The translations under genes and the position numbers were made by a program. The notes below the pieces were generated by a model. It was not told the origin of the DNA, ran no database searches, and was given only the letters and a program-made list of their open reading frames with translations. From positions 1,012,501 to 1,076,500 of the forward strand of contig NZ_CP121647.1 of the NCBI RefSeq assembly GCF_029714305.1: a stretch of 64,000 bases of DNA, written 5' to 3'. Positions 42,863-51,832 of this stretch are shown here, piece after piece. Source of the DNA: Bradyrhizobium sp. CB3481 (lineage in GTDB: Bacteria > Pseudomonadota > Alphaproteobacteria > Rhizobiales > Xanthobacteraceae). How positions within the stretch are numbered: the first letter of the stretch is position 1; each line of letters begins with the position of its first letter.

Positions 42863-44302
42863 ATGGCGATTGTGCAGCCGCGCGGCCGTATCGTACCTGT
42901 TCTCCTGTCAGGCGGCAGCGGCTCGCGGCTGTGGCCGCTGTCGCGCGAGACCTATCCCAAGCAGTTGCTCTCACTGCTCGGCGAAAACACGCTCCTGCAA
43001 CAGACCGCGCTGCGGGTTGGCGATCGCACGCTGTTCACCGAGCCGATGGTGATTGCCAATGCCGACCATCGCTTTGCCATCGGCGAGCAGTTGCACGCGG
43101 CCGGCGTTGATCGTCCGACCATCGTGCTCGAACCGTTCGGCAGGAATACCGCGCCGGCTGTCGCCGTCGCAGCCTTGCTCGCCGGCGAAAGCGACCCTGA
43201 CGCCGTAATCCTGGCGATGCCGGTGGACCACTGGGTGCGCGATCATGCCGCGTTTCGCGACGCGATATCGACGGGCATCACGGCGGCGCGCTACGGCCGT
43301 TTCGTTCTGTTCGGCGTCCGGCCGTCATCGGCGGCGACCGGGTTCGGCTACATCCGGATGGGCGACGAGTTGGAGGCCGCGCCGCCGATTCGCAGCGTGG
43401 CAGGCTTTGTCGAGAAGCCCGACCTGGTGACGGTCGAACGCCTGCTCGCATGCGACGAGCACGTCTGGAACAGCGGCATCTTCCTGCTGCCGGCGCGTCA
43501 ATTCATCGACGAGCTGGCGCAGCGGGCGCCGGAAGTCCTGGCTGCCTGCCGGAACGCGCTGGCCGGCGCTAGGCGCGATCTCGATTTTCTCCGGCTGGAC
43601 GCAACCGCCTTCGAGGCGTGCCCGTCGATCTCGATCGATTACGCGGTCATGGAAAAGACCGGCAACGCCGTGGTCGTCCCCGCCACGTTCGACTGGAGCG
43701 ACGTCGGAAGCTGGTCGGCGCTATGGTCGATGGCGGAAAAGGACTCTTCGGGCAATGTCGTGGTCGGCGATGCCGTCGTGGAGGACGCGTCGGGCTGCTA
43801 TGTCCGCGGTGACGGACAGCTCGTTGCGGCGCTTGGCGTCGAGGATCTCGTCATTGCCACCTCGCCCGACGTGGTGCTGGTCACCAGCCGCAAGCGCGAC
43901 CAGGACGTTGGAAAGCTGGTCGAACGCCTGAAAGCCAACGGCCATCGGTCGGCGACCCAGACCCACAGTGTCCACCGTCCGTGGGGCTACTATCAGTCGA
44001 TCCATGCCGGCGATCGCTTTCAGGTCAAGCGCATCACGGTCAATCCCGGCGCCAAGCTGTCATTGCAGAAGCATTATCATCGCGCCGAGCATTGGGTCGT
44101 GGTGAACGGCACCGCAATCGTCACGCGCGATGACGAGGAGATCCTCTTGCGCGAGAATGAATCGATCTTCGTGCCGCTGGGGTGCATGCATCGCCTGGAG
44201 AATCCCGGCAAGGTCCCGCTCAATCTGATCGAGGTGCAGTCCGGCAGTTATCTCGGCGAAGACGACATCGTCCGGGTTCAGGACATCTATGACCGCGTCT
44301 GA
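42863..44302 (+). CDS. manC: Mannose-1-phosphate guanylyltransferase / mannose-6-phosphate isomerase
   Basis: A 479-residue bifunctional enzyme. The nucleotidyl-transferase domain starts with LLSGGSGSRLWPLSRETYPK and contains FVEKPD. The C-terminal type II phosphomannose isomerase cupin carries HRPWGYYQSIHAGD, LQKHYHRAEHWVVV and ESIFVPLGCMHRLENPG. It makes GDP-mannose for the polymer; no manB/phosphomannomutase is in the window. The start ATG 42863 has AAGGA eight bases upstream. The same frame is open back through exoY, but that stretch is not coding. Confidence 0.93.
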   Translation: MAIVQPRGRIVPVLLSGGSGSRLWPLSRETYPKQLLSLLGENTLLQQTALRVGDRTLFTEPMVIANADHRFAIGEQLHAAGVDRPTIVLEPFGRNTAPAVAVAALLAGESDPDAVILAMPVDHWVRDHAAFRDAISTGITAARYGRFVLFGVRPSSAATGFGYIRMGDELEAAPPIRSVAGFVEKPDLVTVERLLACDEHVWNSGIFLLPARQFIDELAQRAPEVLAACRNALAGARRDLDFLRLDATAFEACPSISIDYAVMEKTGNAVVVPATFDWSDVGSWSALWSMAEKDSSGNVVVGDAVVEDASGCYVRGDGQLVAALGVEDLVIATSPDVVLVTSRKRDQDVGKLVERLKANGHRSATQTHSVHRPWGYYQSIHAGDRFQVKRITVNPGAKLSLQKHYHRAEHWVVVNGTAIVTRDDEEILLRENESIFVPLGCMHRLENPGKVPLNLIEVQSGSYLGEDDIVRVQDIYDRV

Positions 44303-44386
44303 GATGCGCCTTGGGGAGGCAGCATCCGCATCAAGGACGCAGCGCGCCGATGGTCACATTTGCGTGCGTTACAAAGGGAGGCGGCA

Positions 44387-45175
44387 ATGAGCGCTAAGCA
44401 GCAGGTCAAGGAGCTGGTGAAGGACGCGTTCCCCTCGGTATGGCTGCAATGGCATTTCATGAGGCGCCCGAAATCGGCGGAGCGGGAACTCTCCTATCTC
44501 GACAAGATCATTCCCGATGACGCAGTTACGGTCGACGTCGGCGCGAATTGCGGCCTCTACACGCGGCGGCTGGCGCGGCTTTCCCGGCAGGTTCATGCCT
44601 TCGAGCCGTCGCAGCAAATGGCAAGGCTGCTCCGCCGAACCTCGGCTCGGAACGTGTTTATTCACGAGATCGCGCTGTCGGATCATGACGGTGATGCCGA
44701 GCTGTTCATTCCACAAGGCGAGGACGGCCTGGTCCATGGCCTGGCCTCGCTGGAGGCGCGGGTCGGTTCATCGGGCAGATCGATTTCTGCCCATGTGCCG
44801 ATTGCCCGGCTCGATGCCGTGATCGACCAGGATGTCGCGTTTGTGAAGGTCGACGTCGAAGGCCATGAATTGAATGTGCTCAATGGCGCGGTCGAACTCG
44901 TCGAACGCTGCCAGCCGGTCTTCCTCGTCGAGGCGGAGGACCGCCATCGCGCCGAGGCAACGCGATCGGTGTTCGAGTTCTTTCGGGAAAAATCCTATCG
45001 CGGCTTCTTCCTGAAAAACAATGATGTGATCGCCGTGGAGCAGTTCGATTCGACCAGGCTTCAGGACGCCGATGCGCTGCGGCCGGACGGCGGCCGCAAG
45101 GACGGGCGGTTCTACGTCAACAACTTCTTTTTCTTCCCCCGCCATCTCGACGGTGAATCGCTGCTGAGCAGCTAA
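44387..45175 (+). CDS. FkbM-family SAM methyltransferase
   Basis: A 262-residue enzyme with the FkbM pattern: VTVDVGANCGLYTRRLARLS as SAM site, VHAFEPSQQMARLL, and VKVDVEGHELNVLNGA as the characteristic C-terminal part. FkbM enzymes O-methylate hydroxyls of sugars and polyketides. Here it probably methylates a sugar of the repeat unit. ATG 44387 with GGAGG six bases upstream is preferred over an ATG nine codons earlier. Confidence 0.88.
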   Translation: MSAKQQVKELVKDAFPSVWLQWHFMRRPKSAERELSYLDKIIPDDAVTVDVGANCGLYTRRLARLSRQVHAFEPSQQMARLLRRTSARNVFIHEIALSDHDGDAELFIPQGEDGLVHGLASLEARVGSSGRSISAHVPIARLDAVIDQDVAFVKVDVEGHELNVLNGAVELVERCQPVFLVEAEDRHRAEATRSVFEFFREKSYRGFFLKNNDVIAVEQFDSTRLQDADALRPDGGRKDGRFYVNNFFFFPRHLDGESLLSS

Positions 45176-45247
45176 TTCGCTGTTTCACCTTACATCCCCA
45201 TCGATGCGGCTGCGGCCGCGCGGTGGGCTCTTCAGACAGGAACCGCA

Positions 45248-46567
45248 ATGCATATAGCGATGATTGGCGCCGGCTACGTCGGGCTGGTGTCAGGGGCGTG
45301 CTTTTCCGATTTCGGCCATCAGGTGGTTTGCATCGACAGCAACGCGGAGAAGGTGGCCGGTCTCAACGATGGCGAGATGCCGATCCACGAGCCCGGCCTT
45401 GCCGAGCTGGTGGCGCGGAACGTCGCCCAGGGCCGGCTATCGTTTGCCAGCGACCTGAAATCGGCCGTCAGCGAGGCGGACGTCGTGTTCATCGCGGTCG
45501 GCACGCCATCGAGGCGCGGCGATGGCCATGCCGACCTTTCCTATGTCTATGCAGCGGCGCGCGAGATCGCGACCGCGCTGCCGGACAAAGCGGTGGTGGT
45601 GACGAAATCAACGGTGCCGGTCGGCACCGGCGACGAGGTCGAGCGCATCATCCGCGAAGAGAATCCCCAAGCTGCGGTCGCCGTCGTCTCCAATCCCGAG
45701 TTCCTGCGCGAGGGCGCAGCGATCCGTGATTTCAAGCATCCCGATCGAATCGTGATCGGAACGGACGACGCGCGCGCCCGCAGCGTGATGGCGGAAGTGT
45801 ACCGGCCGCTTCACCTCAACGCCTCGCCAATCCTGTATACCGACCGCCGCACCGCGGAGCTGACCAAATACGCCGCCAACTCGTTCCTTGCCACCAAGAT
45901 CGCCTTCATCAACGAAATCGCCGATCTCGCGGAGAAGGTCGGCGCCAATGTGCAGGAAGTCGCGCGCGGCATCGGCCTTGACAACCGGATCGGGCAGAAA
46001 TTCCTGCATGCCGGCCCCGGCTTCGGCGGCTCCTGCTTCCCGAAGGACGCGATGGCGCTGATCAAGACGGGCCAGGACAATGAATCGCCGCTGCGGATCG
46101 TGGAGACGGTGGTCGCCGTTAACGACCAGCGCAAGCGGGCGATGGCGCGTAAGGTCGCGAATGCGTTCGGCGGCAATATCCGCGGAAAGTCGATTGCAGT
46201 GCTCGGCGTCACCTTCAAGCCCGACACCGATGACATGCGCGATGCGCCTTCCATTCCGCTTATCACTGCGCTGCAGGACATGGGCGCTGAGGTCCGGATT
46301 TTCGATCCGGTCGGCATGGAGCAGGCCAAGAGGGTATTCGAGAACGTCACCTTCTGCGAGAACGCCTATCGCTGCGCCAAGGGATGCCACGCACTCGTCA
46401 TTGTTACCGAATGGGAACAGTTCCGGGCGCTGGATCTCAAGGAGCTGGCGGCCATCATGGCCTGTCCCGTCATTGTCGACCTCAGAAACATCTATTCGCA
46501 GGACGAGGTCGAGCGGAACGGCTTTCTGTATTGCGGCGTCGGCCGCCCGAAATCCGTGGCGTACTGA
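45248..46567 (+). CDS. ugd: UDP-glucose 6-dehydrogenase
   Basis: A 439-residue enzyme that oxidises UDP-glucose twice to UDP-glucuronate with NAD. The N-terminal Rossmann motif is IGAGYVGLVSGACFSD. Catalytic Cys is in GPGFGGSCFPKDAMAL, with STVPVGTGDEV and SNPEFLREGAA as further conserved parts. Full length for the RkpK/Ugd family. It feeds LspL, encoded 36 bases downstream, and possibly a glucuronosyltransferase in the locus. Confidence 0.95.
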   Translation: MHIAMIGAGYVGLVSGACFSDFGHQVVCIDSNAEKVAGLNDGEMPIHEPGLAELVARNVAQGRLSFASDLKSAVSEADVVFIAVGTPSRRGDGHADLSYVYAAAREIATALPDKAVVVTKSTVPVGTGDEVERIIREENPQAAVAVVSNPEFLREGAAIRDFKHPDRIVIGTDDARARSVMAEVYRPLHLNASPILYTDRRTAELTKYAANSFLATKIAFINEIADLAEKVGANVQEVARGIGLDNRIGQKFLHAGPGFGGSCFPKDAMALIKTGQDNESPLRIVETVVAVNDQRKRAMARKVANAFGGNIRGKSIAVLGVTFKPDTDDMRDAPSIPLITALQDMGAEVRIFDPVGMEQAKRVFENVTFCENAYRCAKGCHALVIVTEWEQFRALDLKELAAIMACPVIVDLRNIYSQDEVERNGFLYCGVGRPKSVAY

Positions 46568-46603
46568 GATGCGCCGTCATGACATCGGCGAAAGGAGGCA
46601 CGC

Positions 46604-47623
46604 ATGATGCCGGATCAGCCCATTCTGGTAACGGGCACCGCGGGATTTATCGGATTTCACGTGGCGCAGCGGCTATTGCAGTCCGGCCACCGCGTCGTCG
46701 GGGTCGACAATCTCAATGGGTACTATGACCCGCGGCTGAAAGAAGCGAGGCTGGAGATATTGCGCAACGATCCGCGCTTCCAGTTCGAACTGCTTGACGT
46801 AGCCGATCGCGTTGCGATGCCGGCGCTGTTCGCCCGCCACCGTTTTCCGGTCGTCATCCATCTGGCGGCGCAGGCGGGTGTGCGCTACTCGCTGCAGGAT
46901 CCGCATGCTTATGTCGACGCCAATCTGGTCGGCTTCACCAATATCCTGGAGGGATGCCGGCACAATGGCTGCCGTCATTTGCTGTTCGCGTCCTCCTCGT
47001 CGGTCTATGGCGCCAACAGGAAGCTGCCGTTCTCGGTGCATGACAATGTCGATCATCCGATCAGCCTTTATGCCGCGAGCAAGAAGGCCAATGAGCTGAT
47101 GGCGCATTCCTACAGCCACCTCTATGGCATCCCCTGCACCGGCCTGCGGTTCTTCACGGTGTATGGCCCGTGGTACCGGCCCGATATGGCACTGTTCGTG
47201 TTTGCGAACGCGATTGTCCGCGGGGAGCCGGTCAAGCTGTTCAATGGCGGCCGGATGCTGCGCGATTTCACCTATGTCGACGACGTCACGGAAGCGCTGG
47301 TCCGCCTGATCGATCGCGCACCGCAGGGCGGCCAGCCCCAGTTGGGCGCCGCTCCGGATCCGGGATCGAGCATCGCGCCGTGGCGCATCTACAATGTCGG
47401 CAACAACAAGCCGCAAGAATTGCTGCTCGTGCTCGATATCCTCGAGCAGGCGCTGGGCCGCAAGGCGAACAAGGAAATGCTGCCGATGCAGCCCGGCGAC
47501 GTGCCGACGACCTATGCCGATGTCGACGATCTCGTGCGTGACGTGGGTTTCCGTCCCTCGACGCCGATCGAGGACGGCATTCATAAGTTCGCGGCCTGGT
47601 ATCGCAGCTATAACGAGGCTTGA
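46604..47623 (+). CDS. lspL: UDP-glucuronate 4-epimerase
   Basis: A 339-residue extended SDR that converts UDP-glucuronate to UDP-galacturonate. NAD-binding TGTAGFIGFHVAQRLL, catalytic SSSSVYG and YAASKKANELMAHSYSHLYG (Tyr-x-x-x-Lys) and the substrate region GPWYRPDMALFVF are present; most relatives have GRPDMA here. It follows ugd, so the polymer probably contains galacturonate or glucuronate, or the sugar serves lipopolysaccharide. The last 16 bases overlap the 3' end of the convergent AraC gene. Confidence 0.92.
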   Translation: MMPDQPILVTGTAGFIGFHVAQRLLQSGHRVVGVDNLNGYYDPRLKEARLEILRNDPRFQFELLDVADRVAMPALFARHRFPVVIHLAAQAGVRYSLQDPHAYVDANLVGFTNILEGCRHNGCRHLLFASSSSVYGANRKLPFSVHDNVDHPISLYAASKKANELMAHSYSHLYGIPCTGLRFFTVYGPWYRPDMALFVFANAIVRGEPVKLFNGGRMLRDFTYVDDVTEALVRLIDRAPQGGQPQLGAAPDPGSSIAPWRIYNVGNNKPQELLLVLDILEQALGRKANKEMLPMQPGDVPTTYADVDDLVRDVGFRPSTPIEDGIHKFAAWYRSYNEA

Positions 47624-48558
47624 TCGTTGCGAAAATCCCGCGGCGTGGCGCCAAACCTGTCCTTGAACGTGCGCGTGGCATGGGCGGCGTCGGCAAAACC
47701 GCATTGATGCGCGAGCGCGGCGATCGATACGTTCGCCAGCGAAGCCTGTCGCAGCAGGTCTTTGAATAGTTCGACGCGCAGATGAAGGACATGACGTTCG
47801 AACGTTGTGTCGCGGTCGGCGAAGACGCGGTGAAAGGTTCGCTCCGAAATGTCAAACTCTGTGGCGAGTGCCGACGCCGATCTGATGTCACTGATATTCG
47901 TTCGCAGATAGCGATCGATCAGGTGGAACAGGTCGCCACGGCCGAGCTGGTGGCTATCGCCACCTGCGATGCGCAGTAGGGCTGACAGATAGGCGACCAT
48001 ATCGGGCCTGCCGCCGGTTGCCGGTGCGCCGGGAACGGAGATCGCCGCCTGCACGAAACTCGCTATCATGCGTGCCATCGTGCCCGACAGCGGCACCGGT
48101 TTTGCGCAGAGCCGTTCGGCTTGCGGGGCCACCCTTAACAGCGATGCGGCGGGGACGGTGGCGATCAGCACTTCGGCGCGTTGCTCGGGGCCGAACAGGC
48201 GGTCCTCGAATGGACGCCGTGCATCATAGAGCACGCCATAGCCGGGCTCGATCGTGCCTTCATTGCCGGCTTGCGCCATGGCGCTGCGGCCGCGGCGCTG
48301 GAAATCGAACATGAATTCGTCCGAGCCGGCGCGGCTCACCAGCCTGGCGTCGCGGGTGTAGCATTGCGGGCTGCTGTCGAAGCGGACGAGTTTGGCATCG
48401 CCGATCTCGACAAACTCGAAATGGCCGCTGACCACAGCCGATCCGATCGGCCGGGTCTCGATATTGGCGAACGAGCGGCAGATCGCTTCGGTCCAGAACG
48501 CCTGGCGCTCCGTCGGGCGGATCGGGTCGGTGGAGACGCTGATCGGCATTGCCTGCAC
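47608..48558 (-). CDS. AraC-family regulator, FeaR-like
   Basis: A 316-residue activator. Residues 20-190 are an AraC-binding-like domain of the FeaR type (FEFVEIGDAKLVRFDSSPQ, YGVLYDARRPFE). Residues 215-312 are the double helix-turn-helix (FDISERTFHRVFADRD and IAALAHQCGFADAAHATRTF). In E. coli FeaR activates tynA, the amine oxidase gene. Here the divergent neighbour 140 bases away is a copper amine oxidase, so the same pairing is likely. It overlaps lspL tail to tail by 16 bases. ATG 48549 is an alternative start. Confidence 0.87.
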   Translation of the reverse strand: MQAMPISVSTDPIRPTERQAFWTEAICRSFANIETRPIGSAVVSGHFEFVEIGDAKLVRFDSSPQCYTRDARLVSRAGSDEFMFDFQRRGRSAMAQAGNEGTIEPGYGVLYDARRPFEDRLFGPEQRAEVLIATVPAASLLRVAPQAERLCAKPVPLSGTMARMIASFVQAAISVPGAPATGGRPDMVAYLSALLRIAGGDSHQLGRGDLFHLIDRYLRTNISDIRSASALATEFDISERTFHRVFADRDTTFERHVLHLRVELFKDLLRQASLANVSIAALAHQCGFADAAHATRTFKDRFGATPRDFRNDQASL

Positions 48559-48698
48559 GAGGTCGGTTGCGGTCCCGCAGCGTCGCCCAGGAGAGGTGGC
48601 TCTGGCAAGGGCCGCTGGCGCGACGTGGCAGGCTCATTCAAGACGGGGTGCCCGGGCGGCCGTAGCCTAGCCGCCAATTCCGGAGAATTCGGTCCGAT

Positions 48699-50675
48699 AT
48701 GGTACGCACAAAGCCATCTGCCGGCATCGCCGCCGGTCATCCGCTCGCCCCGCTCACGGAGGCCGAAGTCGCGCAGGCAGCCGACATTTTGAAGCGACAA
48801 AAGCAGCTCGGACCGAACGCGCGGTTTACCCATGTGCAGCTCGAGGAGCCGGCCAAGTCCGACGTTCTCAGCTGGAAGCCGGGCGAGGTCGCCACGCGCC
48901 GCGCCACCGTCACCTTGTTCGACTGCAAGACTGGCGCGACGCATATCGCGACCGTTGATCTCGACGAAGAGTTGGTCACGGAATGGCGGGAGTATTCAAC
49001 CAAGGCCCATCCCTATGGCCAGCCGCCGATCACGATCGAGGAAGTCTTCAAGGTCGGCGACATCGTCAAGGCCGATGCGGACTGGCGGCGGGCGATGACG
49101 CGGCGCGGCCTCTCCGATGCGGACATCGAGCTGGTCCAGGTCGATCCATTCTCGGCCGGTTATTTCGACCGCGAAGTGGAGAAGGGCCGCCGGCTGGTCA
49201 GCGCCGTGTCCTACTGGCGCAAGGACGCGAAGGACAACGGCTATGCGCACCCGATCGAAGGCGTGGTCGCGCTGGTCGATCTGATCGAGAACAGGATCGT
49301 TCATCTCGTCGACGAGCCCGACATCATTCCGATCCCGAGAAAATCGCGCAATTACGACCGCGCATCGATCCCGCAAACCCGCAACGACGTGAAGCCGCTC
49401 GATATCGTGCAGAAGGACGGCCCGAGTTTTACGGTCGAAGGCTGGAAGGTCGCCTGGCAGAACTGGTCGTTTCGCGTCGGCTGGACCGCGCGCGAGGGCC
49501 TCGTGCTGCACCAGATATCGTTTCGCGACGGTGGTCAGGAACGGCCGATCATCTATCGGGCCAGCGTCACCGACATGATCGTTCCCTATGCCGATCCGAC
49601 CGCCAACCATTTCTGGAAATGCGCCTTCGATGCCGGGGAATACGGCCTCGGCAAGCTCGCCAATGCGCTCGAGCTCGGCTGCGACTGCCTCGGCCACATC
49701 CACTATTTCGACGTGCCGGTCGCCGACGATTACGGCCAGCCCACGGTCATGAAGAATGCGATCTGCCTGCACGAGGAGGATTACGGCATCCTCTGGAAGC
49801 ATTACGAATTCCGCAACGAGACCTTCGAGGTACGCCGCTCGCGCCGTCTCGTCATCTCGTTCTTCACCACGGTTGGAAATTACGACTACGGCTTCTTCTG
49901 GTACTTCTACCAGGACGGCACCATCCAGCTCGAGGTCAAGCTGACCGGCATCATCCAGACCGCGGCGGTTGCATCCAACAAAGCTTATCCGTGGGGCGGC
50001 ATGGTCGCCGACAATCTCGGCGGCCCCACCCACCAGCATTTCTTCAACGCCCGCCTGCACATGATGCTGGACGGCGAGGGCAATACCGTCACCGAGCACG
50101 AGTTCCGGCCACGGCCATGGGGCACCGACAACCCCTATGGCAACGTGTTCGACACCACAACACGGGTGCTGTCGCGCGAGCGCGACGCGGTGCGCGAGGG
50201 CGACGGACGGACCGGGCGATACTGGAAGATTACCAATCCCAACCGGAAGAACAGCGTCGGCGGCCCGACGGCCTACAAGCTGATCGCGCACAGCGCGCCC
50301 GTGATGCTGGCGCAGCCGGGCTGCTACATGACCGAGCGCGGCGGCTTTGCAACCAAGCACATCTGGGTCACGCGCTATGCCGCCGACGAGCGCTATGCCA
50401 GCGGAGAATTTCCGAACCAGCATGCCGGCGGCGACGGCCTGCCGAAATATGTCGCGAAAAACCGTTCGATCGACAACGAGGATATCGTCGTCTGGCATAG
50501 TTTCGGGGCGACGCATGTCTGCCGTCCCGAGGATTTCCCGGTGATGCCGGTCGAATATGTTGGCTTCACGTTGAAGCCGAACGGCTTCTTTGCCGAGAAC
50601 CCCGCGATGGACCTGCCGCCTGATCGGAATAGCGCCAGCCGCGACAACCGCGACGAAGGTTCGTGCTGCGGCTGA
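48699..50675 (+). CDS. tynA: Copper-containing primary amine oxidase
   Basis: A 658-residue quinoprotein that oxidises primary amines to aldehydes with release of ammonia and H2O2. The Tyr converted to topaquinone is Tyr395 in TVGNYDYGFF. Copper ligands are His445 and His447 (THQHFFNARL) and His606 (ATHVCRPEDFPVMP); the catalytic base is probably Asp311 in AFDAGEYGLG. No signal peptide is seen, unlike E. coli TynA, so it looks cytoplasmic, as in Arthrobacter enzymes. The FeaR-like regulator is divergent. Substrates such as tyramine or phenylethylamine are inferred from that pairing. Confidence 0.93.
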   Translation: MVRTKPSAGIAAGHPLAPLTEAEVAQAADILKRQKQLGPNARFTHVQLEEPAKSDVLSWKPGEVATRRATVTLFDCKTGATHIATVDLDEELVTEWREYSTKAHPYGQPPITIEEVFKVGDIVKADADWRRAMTRRGLSDADIELVQVDPFSAGYFDREVEKGRRLVSAVSYWRKDAKDNGYAHPIEGVVALVDLIENRIVHLVDEPDIIPIPRKSRNYDRASIPQTRNDVKPLDIVQKDGPSFTVEGWKVAWQNWSFRVGWTAREGLVLHQISFRDGGQERPIIYRASVTDMIVPYADPTANHFWKCAFDAGEYGLGKLANALELGCDCLGHIHYFDVPVADDYGQPTVMKNAICLHEEDYGILWKHYEFRNETFEVRRSRRLVISFFTTVGNYDYGFFWYFYQDGTIQLEVKLTGIIQTAAVASNKAYPWGGMVADNLGGPTHQHFFNARLHMMLDGEGNTVTEHEFRPRPWGTDNPYGNVFDTTTRVLSRERDAVREGDGRTGRYWKITNPNRKNSVGGPTAYKLIAHSAPVMLAQPGCYMTERGGFATKHIWVTRYAADERYASGEFPNQHAGGDGLPKYVAKNRSIDNEDIVVWHSFGATHVCRPEDFPVMPVEYVGFTLKPNGFFAENPAMDLPPDRNSASRDNRDEGSCCG

Positions 50676-50720
50676 CGATATGCGTTCGCTTCTTCAACTC
50701 ATCCAGCAAGGAGACTGACC

Positions 50721-51806
50721 ATGAATCGCAGGAAGCTCCTCAGGATTGCCGGTGCCGGTATCGCTTCGACAGCCGTCGCGGCGCCCGCTATTGCCCAATC
50801 AGCTCCGACTTTGCGCTGGCGTCTTGCCACCTCGTTTCCAAAGTCGCTGGATACGCTGTACGGCGCCTGCGAGATGTTCGCGAAAGCCATCGGCGAACTC
50901 TCCGACCAGAAATTCCAGATCGGGGTATTTGGCCCGGGCGAGATCGTGCCGGCATTCCAGATCTTCGATGCGGTGGCGAACAACACCGTGGAGATGGGGA
51001 ACAGCGCCTCCTACTACTACATCGGCAAGGACCTGGCGTTTGCCTTCGGCACGGCCGTTCCGTTTGGTCTCAATACACGGCAGATGAATGCCTGGCTCAC
51101 CTATGGCGGCGGCCTCGATATGCTCAATGAACTCTATGCCACGTTTGGCGTTGTCGGCTTCCCGTTCGGCAATACCACCGCGCAGATGGGCGGCTGGTTC
51201 CGCAAGGAGATCAAGACGCTCGATGATCTCAAGGGACTGAAATTCCGCGTCGGCGGCGTGGCGGGGCAGGTGCTAAGCCGTCTCGGTGTCGTGCCGCAAC
51301 AGATTCCGCCCGGCGATATCTATCCGGCGCTGGAGAAGGGCACGATCGATGCCGCCGAGTGGATCGGTCCCTATGATGACGAGAAGCTCGGCTTTCTCAA
51401 GGTCGCGCCCTATTACTATTATCCCGGCTGGTGGGAAGGCTGCGCCAACGGCTTCCTCTACATCAACAGCGCGAAATGGGCCGAGCTGCCAAAGCTGTAT
51501 CAGAACATGGTGACGATTGCCGCGGGCCAGGTCGCGGCCGACCTCACTGCCAAGTATGACGCCCGCAACGCCGCCGCCATCAAGCGGCTGGTTGCCGGCG
51601 GCGCGCTGCTCAGGCCGTTCTCGAACGACATTCTCGATGCCTCGTTCAAGGCGACCAATGAGCTGTTCGCCGAGGTTTCGGCCAAGAATGCGAAGTTCAA
51701 GGCGCTGTATGATTCGGTGATCGCCTTCCGCAATGAGCAGTATCAGTGGCATCAGGTCTGCGAGGCCACCTACGACAATTACATGATCAGGCGTATCCGC
51801 GCCTGA
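50721..51806 (+). CDS. TRAP transporter substrate-binding protein, TakP-type (second copy)
   Basis: A 361-residue paralogue of the protein at 580-1668. Residues 31-240 align without gaps, and I count 142 of 210 identical. A Tat-like signal (NRRKLLRIAGAGIASTAVA) and the ligand set Gln155, Arg176, Glu213, Trp214, Glu239 are conserved, so it should also bind a 2-oxo or related carboxylic acid. AAGGAG precedes the ATG. It lies 45 bases after the amine oxidase and 26 before the gamma-glutamyltransferase gene, so all three may be one transcript. No DctQM genes follow. Confidence 0.92.
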   Translation: MNRRKLLRIAGAGIASTAVAAPAIAQSAPTLRWRLATSFPKSLDTLYGACEMFAKAIGELSDQKFQIGVFGPGEIVPAFQIFDAVANNTVEMGNSASYYYIGKDLAFAFGTAVPFGLNTRQMNAWLTYGGGLDMLNELYATFGVVGFPFGNTTAQMGGWFRKEIKTLDDLKGLKFRVGGVAGQVLSRLGVVPQQIPPGDIYPALEKGTIDAAEWIGPYDDEKLGFLKVAPYYYYPGWWEGCANGFLYINSAKWAELPKLYQNMVTIAAGQVAADLTAKYDARNAAAIKRLVAGGALLRPFSNDILDASFKATNELFAEVSAKNAKFKALYDSVIAFRNEQYQWHQVCEATYDNYMIRRIRA

Positions 51807-51832
51807 CGGCCGGCATATCGGGAGCTTGGAAA

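Noticed and set aside
42038..44302. A continuous 754-codon plus-strand frame suggesting a fused ManC protein.
   Set aside because: The first 275 codons are the out-of-frame reading of exoY; ManC similarity starts exactly at ATG 42863, which has its own ribosome site.
48996..50516. A 506-codon minus-strand frame opposite the amine oxidase.
   Set aside because: The plus strand encodes an amine oxidase with all active-site residues; the antisense frame has no recognisable motif.
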